Origin: Sphingobium amiense | GTDB lineage: Bacteria > Pseudomonadota > Alphaproteobacteria > Sphingomonadales > Sphingomonadaceae | DNA length: 64,000 nt | Assembly (NCBI RefSeq): GCF_003967075.1 | Contig: NZ_AP018664.1 | Span: forward strand, 1,054,001-1,118,000 | Direction of reading: 5' to 3' | Shown here: piece by piece, positions 60,202 through 64,000 of the stretch | How the letters are laid out: every line of letters starts with the position of its first letter | How positions within the stretch are numbered: position 1 is the first letter of the stretch | Made by a program: the position numbers and the translations under genes | Notes under the pieces: model-generated | Seen by the model: the letters and a program-made list of their open reading frames with translations, nothing else | Told to the model about the DNA's origin: nothing | Databases searched by the model: none

Positions 60202-60240
60202 GGGGGATGGAGCGCCGCAAAGGCGCTCTCCCCCATTTTT
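60202..60240 (+). terminator. Second strong plus-strand terminator-like hairpin
   Basis: GGGGGA, a 2-nt bulge, GAGCGCC, loop GCAAA, GGCGCTC, TCCCCC, A then five T. It reads on the plus strand although both flanking genes are on the minus strand. It is either the end of a longer or second small transcript from 60105 onward or, less well, the fbp terminator. Confidence 0.55.
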
Positions 60241-60243
60241 GTT

Positions 60244-61266
60244 TCAACCGGCCAGAGGTTCCGTTTCGCGGGCATAGCCGACGATCGCCTCGACCTCCGC
60301 CTTGTCGCCCAGCACCACGCCGACCCGCTGGTGCAGCCCCTTCGGCTCTACGTCCATGATCGAAATGAAGCCGTCGGTTGCGGCGCCGCCTGCCTGCTCG
60401 ATCAGATAGGCCATGGGGTTGGCCTCATACATCAGGCGCAGCTTGGCCTTGCCCGGATTGCGGTGGTCGTAGGGATACATGAAGACGCCGCCGCGCTTCA
60501 GGATACGGTGCACGTCCGCGACCATGGAGGCGGTCCAGCGCATGTTATAATCCTTGCCGCACGGTCCCTGCGCCCCGAGCACGCGCTCGTCGATATAGCG
60601 GGTGACGGCGGGCGACCACTGGCGGCGGTTCGACATGTTGATCGCGAATTCGCATTTGCCCTGCGGCATCTTCATGTCCGGATCGGTCATGACCCAGCTT
60701 CCGACTTCCCGGTCCAGCGTGAATTCATAGACCCCCGTGCCGACGCTCAGCACCAGCAGCGTCTGCGGCCCGTAAATGGCATAGCCCGCCGCGACCTGCT
60801 GCCGCCCGTCCTGAAGGAAATCCTCTTCCGTCACGTCGCGGCCCGCGCAGGCTTCCGGCGCTTTCAGCACCGAGAAGATGGTGCCGACGGAAAGGTCCAC
60901 GTCGATATTGCTCGATCCGTCGATGGGATCGAACAGCATCAGATATTCGCCCTTGGGGTAGCGGTTGGGGATGGGATAGATGGTCTCCATCTCCTCCGAC
61001 GCCATCGCGGCGAGATGCCCGCCCCATTCGTTCGCATCGAGCAGCAGTTCGTTGGCGATCACGTCCAGCTTCTTCTGCACCTCGCCCTGCACATTCTCGC
61101 TGTCGAGGCTGCCGAGCACTTCGCCGAGCGCGCCCTTGCTCACCGCATGGCTGATCGTCTTGCAGGCGCGCGCGACCGTTTCGATCAGCAGGCGCAGTTC
61201 GCCGGGCAGCGCATTGGCCTGCCGCTGCTGTTCGATCAGGAAACGGGTCAGGGTGGTGCGGGACAT
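60244..61266 (-). CDS. fbp: Fructose-1,6-bisphosphatase class I
   Basis: A 340-aa gluconeogenic and Calvin-type phosphatase. ATG 61266 ([18 protein letters not shown]). Signature residues are [57 protein letters not shown] and [20 protein letters not shown]. The open frame continues upstream to 62148 only because of GC-rich antisense sequence across terC. Confidence 0.94.
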   Translation of the reverse strand: MSRTTLTRFLIEQQRQANALPGELRLLIETVARACKTISHAVSKGALGEVLGSLDSENVQGEVQKKLDVIANELLLDANEWGGHLAAMASEEMETIYPIPNRYPKGEYLMLFDPIDGSSNIDVDLSVGTIFSVLKAPEACAGRDVTEEDFLQDGRQQVAAGYAIYGPQTLLVLSVGTGVYEFTLDREVGSWVMTDPDMKMPQGKCEFAINMSNRRQWSPAVTRYIDERVLGAQGPCGKDYNMRWTASMVADVHRILKRGGVFMYPYDHRNPGKAKLRLMYEANPMAYLIEQAGGAATDGFISIMDVEPKGLHQRVGVVLGDKAEVEAIVGYARETEPLAG

Positions 61267-61464
61267 GACGGGCCTTTCGCAAGCGGGTTCGGGATGAGGC
61301 TTTGGCGACTTCGCTAGGGGAGCCGCCGCGGCTAGTCCAGCGCAAGCCGCGCCATTTCGTGCCATGATGGCGATGTCCTGTGACAAATTATGTCTGCGGG
61401 AACCGGTGGGCAAAGATTCCGTTTCGATAGCGTGCCGATATTTCGGCCTCATGCGGGGACTTTC

Positions 61465-62247
61465 ATGGACAGCCTTATCGCCGCCTTCACCGATCCCACG
61501 GCCATCGCCGCGCTCATTGCGCTGGTGGTGATGGAAGTGGTGCTGGGCATCGACAATCTCGTTTTCATCTCGATCCTGACGAACAAGCTGCCCGAAGCGC
61601 AGCGGCCCAGGGCGCGGCGGATCGGTATTGGCCTCGCGCTCGGCATGCGGCTGGTGCTGCTGTCGATGATCGCATGGCTCGTGGGTCTGACACAGACGGT
61701 GATCGACCTCGGTATCAGCGGACCGCTGGACCAGCATGGCGCACCGACCTTCGAGACTGCGCTGTCGTGGCGCGACCTCATTCTGATCGCGGGCGGGCTG
61801 TTCCTCATCTGGAAGGCGACGAAGGAAATCCATCATAATGTCGATCCCGCGGGCGGCGACGATGTGCTGGACAGCAAGAGCGTCGTAACCATGAGCTTCG
61901 GCAGCGCAATCGTGCAGATCATCCTGCTCGACATGATCTTCTCGCTCGATTCGATCCTGACGGCGGTCGGCATGACGGACAATCTGGCGGTGATGGTGAT
62001 CGCCGTCATCGTAGCGGTGACGGTCATGATGATCGCCGCCGATCCACTGGCGAACTTCATCGCGCGCAATCCGACCGTGGTGATGCTGGCCCTCGGCTTC
62101 CTGCTGATGATCGGCGCGGTGCTGATCGCCGACGGCTTCGGCGTGCATGTGCCCAAGGGATATATCTACGCGGCGATGGCCTTTTCTACGCTGGTCGAGG
62201 TGCTCAACATCTTCGCCCGCAAGGCGAAGGCGCGGAAGGGCGGCTAG
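61465..62247 (+). CDS. TerC family membrane protein
   Basis: A 260-aa polytopic protein of the TerC/Alx/YkoY type, implicated in metal (Mn) export or in assisting secreted metalloproteins. The two acidic family motifs are [20 protein letters not shown] and [20 protein letters not shown]; seven helices are predicted. The start ATG 61465 ([18 protein letters not shown]) is chosen over 61390. The 200-bp divergent region with fbp shows no yybP-ykoY riboswitch that I can recognise. Confidence 0.9.
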   Translation: MDSLIAAFTDPTAIAALIALVVMEVVLGIDNLVFISILTNKLPEAQRPRARRIGIGLALGMRLVLLSMIAWLVGLTQTVIDLGISGPLDQHGAPTFETALSWRDLILIAGGLFLIWKATKEIHHNVDPAGGDDVLDSKSVVTMSFGSAIVQIILLDMIFSLDSILTAVGMTDNLAVMVIAVIVAVTVMMIAADPLANFIARNPTVVMLALGFLLMIGAVLIADGFGVHVPKGYIYAAMAFSTLVEVLNIFARKAKARKGG

Positions 62248-63005
62248 AAGTCCGGCCGCCGCTTTTCGCGGAAGGCCGCCACGCCCTCGGCAAAGTCGGG
62301 CAGGGTGAAGGCGTCGCGAAACAGGGCCAGCGTCGTCGCGTCGTCATCCGCCTGCCCGTCGAGGATGCGCCGGACGATGGCCTTGGACGCACGGACGCTG
62401 TGCTGCGCATTGGCGGCGATGGTGCGGGCGAGCGTGTCGGCGGCGGCGAGCGGATCGGGCGCGATCTCGTCGACAAGGCCGATGGCGAGCGCCTGATCGG
62501 CGTCATGGAGCGTGCCGGTAAACAGGATGCGCTTGGCGCGCGCCGGGCCGACCAGATCGACCAGCAGCTTTGTGTCGAACAGCGAATAGACGATGCCGAG
62601 CTTTGCCGGGGTAATGCCCAGCCGCGCGGCGGGCGCAGCGATCCGCAGGTCACAGGCGATGGCAAGCCCGCACCCGCCTCCCACGCAGTCGCCGTCGATG
62701 GCGGCGATCACGGGCTTTTCTGCGTGGGCGAGCGCATATTGGCTGGCGCGGATCGCGGCCTGATTGGCGATGCGCCATTCTTCGTCGCCGGAGCAGGCGG
62801 CGAACTCGTCTATGTCCGCCCCCGCACAGAACAGGCCGGGCGTCGCGGAAGCGAGGATGAGGACGCGCACGCCATCGTCCGCCATGGCCTCCTCGACCAG
62901 CAGCGGCAGTTGCTGCCACATCGCCTGATTCATGGCGTTGCGCCGCTGCGGCCGGTCGATCAGCAGGCGGGCGACCGCGCCGTCCCGCTCAAGCCGCACC
63001 GTCAT
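62244..63005 (-). CDS. Enoyl-CoA hydratase/isomerase (crotonase) family protein
   Basis: A 253-aa crotonase-fold enzyme. The oxyanion-hole segments are [16 protein letters not shown] and [20 protein letters not shown]. The second catalytic glutamate of true enoyl-CoA hydratases is not obvious: the region reads [20 protein letters not shown]. It may therefore be an isomerase or hydrolase subfamily member. It overlaps gph by 4 bp and terC by 4 bp at the 3' ends. Confidence 0.87.
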   Translation of the reverse strand: MTVRLERDGAVARLLIDRPQRRNAMNQAMWQQLPLLVEEAMADDGVRVLILASATPGLFCAGADIDEFAACSGDEEWRIANQAAIRASQYALAHAEKPVIAAIDGDCVGGGCGLAIACDLRIAAPAARLGITPAKLGIVYSLFDTKLLVDLVGPARAKRILFTGTLHDADQALAIGLVDEIAPDPLAAADTLARTIAANAQHSVRASKAIVRRILDGQADDDATTLALFRDAFTLPDFAEGVAAFREKRRPDF

Positions 63006-63670
63006 GACGGCCAGCGCTCCAGCATCGGCATCAGCTCATCGAAATGGTGGATCACCGCGTCGGCCTCCAGATTTTCGACCGGCCCGTCGAGGAAGCCGAA
63101 GCTGACGGCGATATTCGCGATGCCCGCATTTTTCGCTCCGGCGATGTCGTTGATCGTGTCGCCCAGAAACACCGTGCGCCCCCCGCCGGCGCGTTCGATC
63201 ATGGCGTGGATCGGCGCGGGGTCGGGCTTGGCGACACCCACCGTGTCACCGCCTACGATGCTGGCGAAGCGATCCGACAGCCCGAGCTGGTGCATCAGCG
63301 GTATGGTAAAGCGCTCCGCCTTGTTGGTGCAGATCGCCAGCCGCACGCCCCGCGCGTCGAGCGCGTCGAGCGCCTCGACAAGACCCGGATAGGGGACCGA
63401 ATGGAGCGCCAGATTCTGCTGATAATAATCGAGCAGGATCGGCAGCAGCATCTCCAGCAGCGCTGCGTCATAACCGCCCGAAGCGTCGAGCGCACGCTCT
63501 AGCATCACTTTCGCGCCTTTGCCGACGAAAGGGCGGATGTCGGCGACAGGAAAGGGCGCGCGTCCCACCGTGCCGATGGCGTGGTTTACGGCGGCGGCGA
63601 GGTCGCCGCTGGTGTCGATGAGCGTGCCGTCAAGGTCGAAGCCCACGATGTCGAAAGGGATGCTGGCCAT
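63002..63670 (-). CDS. gph: Phosphoglycolate phosphatase (HAD family)
   Basis: A 222-aa HAD-IA phosphatase removing 2-phosphoglycolate. ATG 63670 (MASIPFDIVGFDLDGTLIDT) gives motif I FDLDGTLIDTSGD, motif II in LAICTNKAERF, motif III near GVAKPDPAPI and motif IV FLGDTINDIAGAKNAGI. Divergent from glmU, with 85 bp between the starts. Confidence 0.9.
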   Translation of the reverse strand: MASIPFDIVGFDLDGTLIDTSGDLAAAVNHAIGTVGRAPFPVADIRPFVGKGAKVMLERALDASGGYDAALLEMLLPILLDYYQQNLALHSVPYPGLVEALDALDARGVRLAICTNKAERFTIPLMHQLGLSDRFASIVGGDTVGVAKPDPAPIHAMIERAGGGRTVFLGDTINDIAGAKNAGIANIAVSFGFLDGPVENLEADAVIHHFDELMPMLERWPS

Positions 63671-63737
63671 GGGCTGCCCATGCCGCGATCCCGGTGGCAA
63701 TGGCAAGGCAAACATGGCACAGAGCGCGCAGTTCTGA

Positions 63738-64000
<263 letters not shown>

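Noticed and set aside
60196..61317. 373-codon plus-strand frame opposite fbp
   Set aside because: Antisense of a full-length class I fructose-bisphosphatase; low-complexity His/Arg/Asp composition.
61267..61464. yybP-ykoY (Mn) riboswitch before the TerC gene
   Set aside because: The leader is short and I could not find the conserved internal-loop sequences or a terminator hairpin.

Overview
The window is GC-rich, with rfb polysaccharide genes, many TonB/FecI-type functions and ATGA-overlapping operons. The gene content points to a sphingomonad alphaproteobacterium, most likely Sphingobium or a close relative. Two chromosomal flanks (about 1-3.9 kb and 55.0-64 kb) enclose roughly 50 kb of accessory DNA. 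That accessory block is bounded by two paralogous 345-aa tyrosine recombinases (3917-4954 and 53561-54598), and its right edge abuts a tRNA-Val(GAC) gene (55071-55145).

Left flank: the dTDP-rhamnose genes rfbC-rfbB-rfbD (minus strand, rfbD cut by the window edge) and a divergent, AT-richer GT4 glycosyltransferase. The left integrase follows with an excisionase-like ORF and a frameshifted ribbon-helix-helix remnant.

6.5-18.5 kb is a lasso-peptide locus fused to a quorum-sensing locus. On the plus strand lie an ECF sigma factor, a FecR-type anti-sigma factor, a TonB-dependent receptor with an STN domain and an AtxE-like lasso isopeptidase. On the minus strand lie luxR, luxI, a PhyH-family dioxygenase and a GntR regulator. 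They are followed by a 39-aa lasso precursor, an RRE/transglutaminase-like leader protease and an asparagine-synthetase-like cyclase. The predicted core begins with Gly, has Asp at position 8, and matches my memory of sphingonodin I. Export and immunity genes are not evident.

18.7-51 kb is an integrative and conjugative element with a P-type (Trb) type IV secretion system. It holds a frameshifted DUF6499/DUF2285 gene, an antirestriction ardC gene broken by a frameshift and by a 6.6-kb recombinase-in-trio (RIT) element that carries its own intact ardC, then DUF2958 and a large ParB-like protein. MazEF, DUF736, an AlpA-like HTH protein, a TraF peptidase, a lytic transglycosylase, a pentapeptide-repeat protein and a VirD2/DUF3363 relaxase follow. 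A nucleotidyltransferase-HEPN fusion, traG, an RHH protein, trbBCDEJLFGI and a DUF2274 gene complete it.

51-55 kb is a decayed right end: HigBA, a recombinase fragment, a ParD-like protein, a Fic C-terminal remnant, the second integrase and candidate arm-type repeats beside tRNA-Val.

Right flank: dctA, a CpdR-like receiver, an N-formylglutamate amidohydrolase, an AT3-SGNH acyltransferase, a candidate structured small RNA with a strong terminator, fbp, a TerC protein, a crotonase-family gene, gph and the start of glmU.
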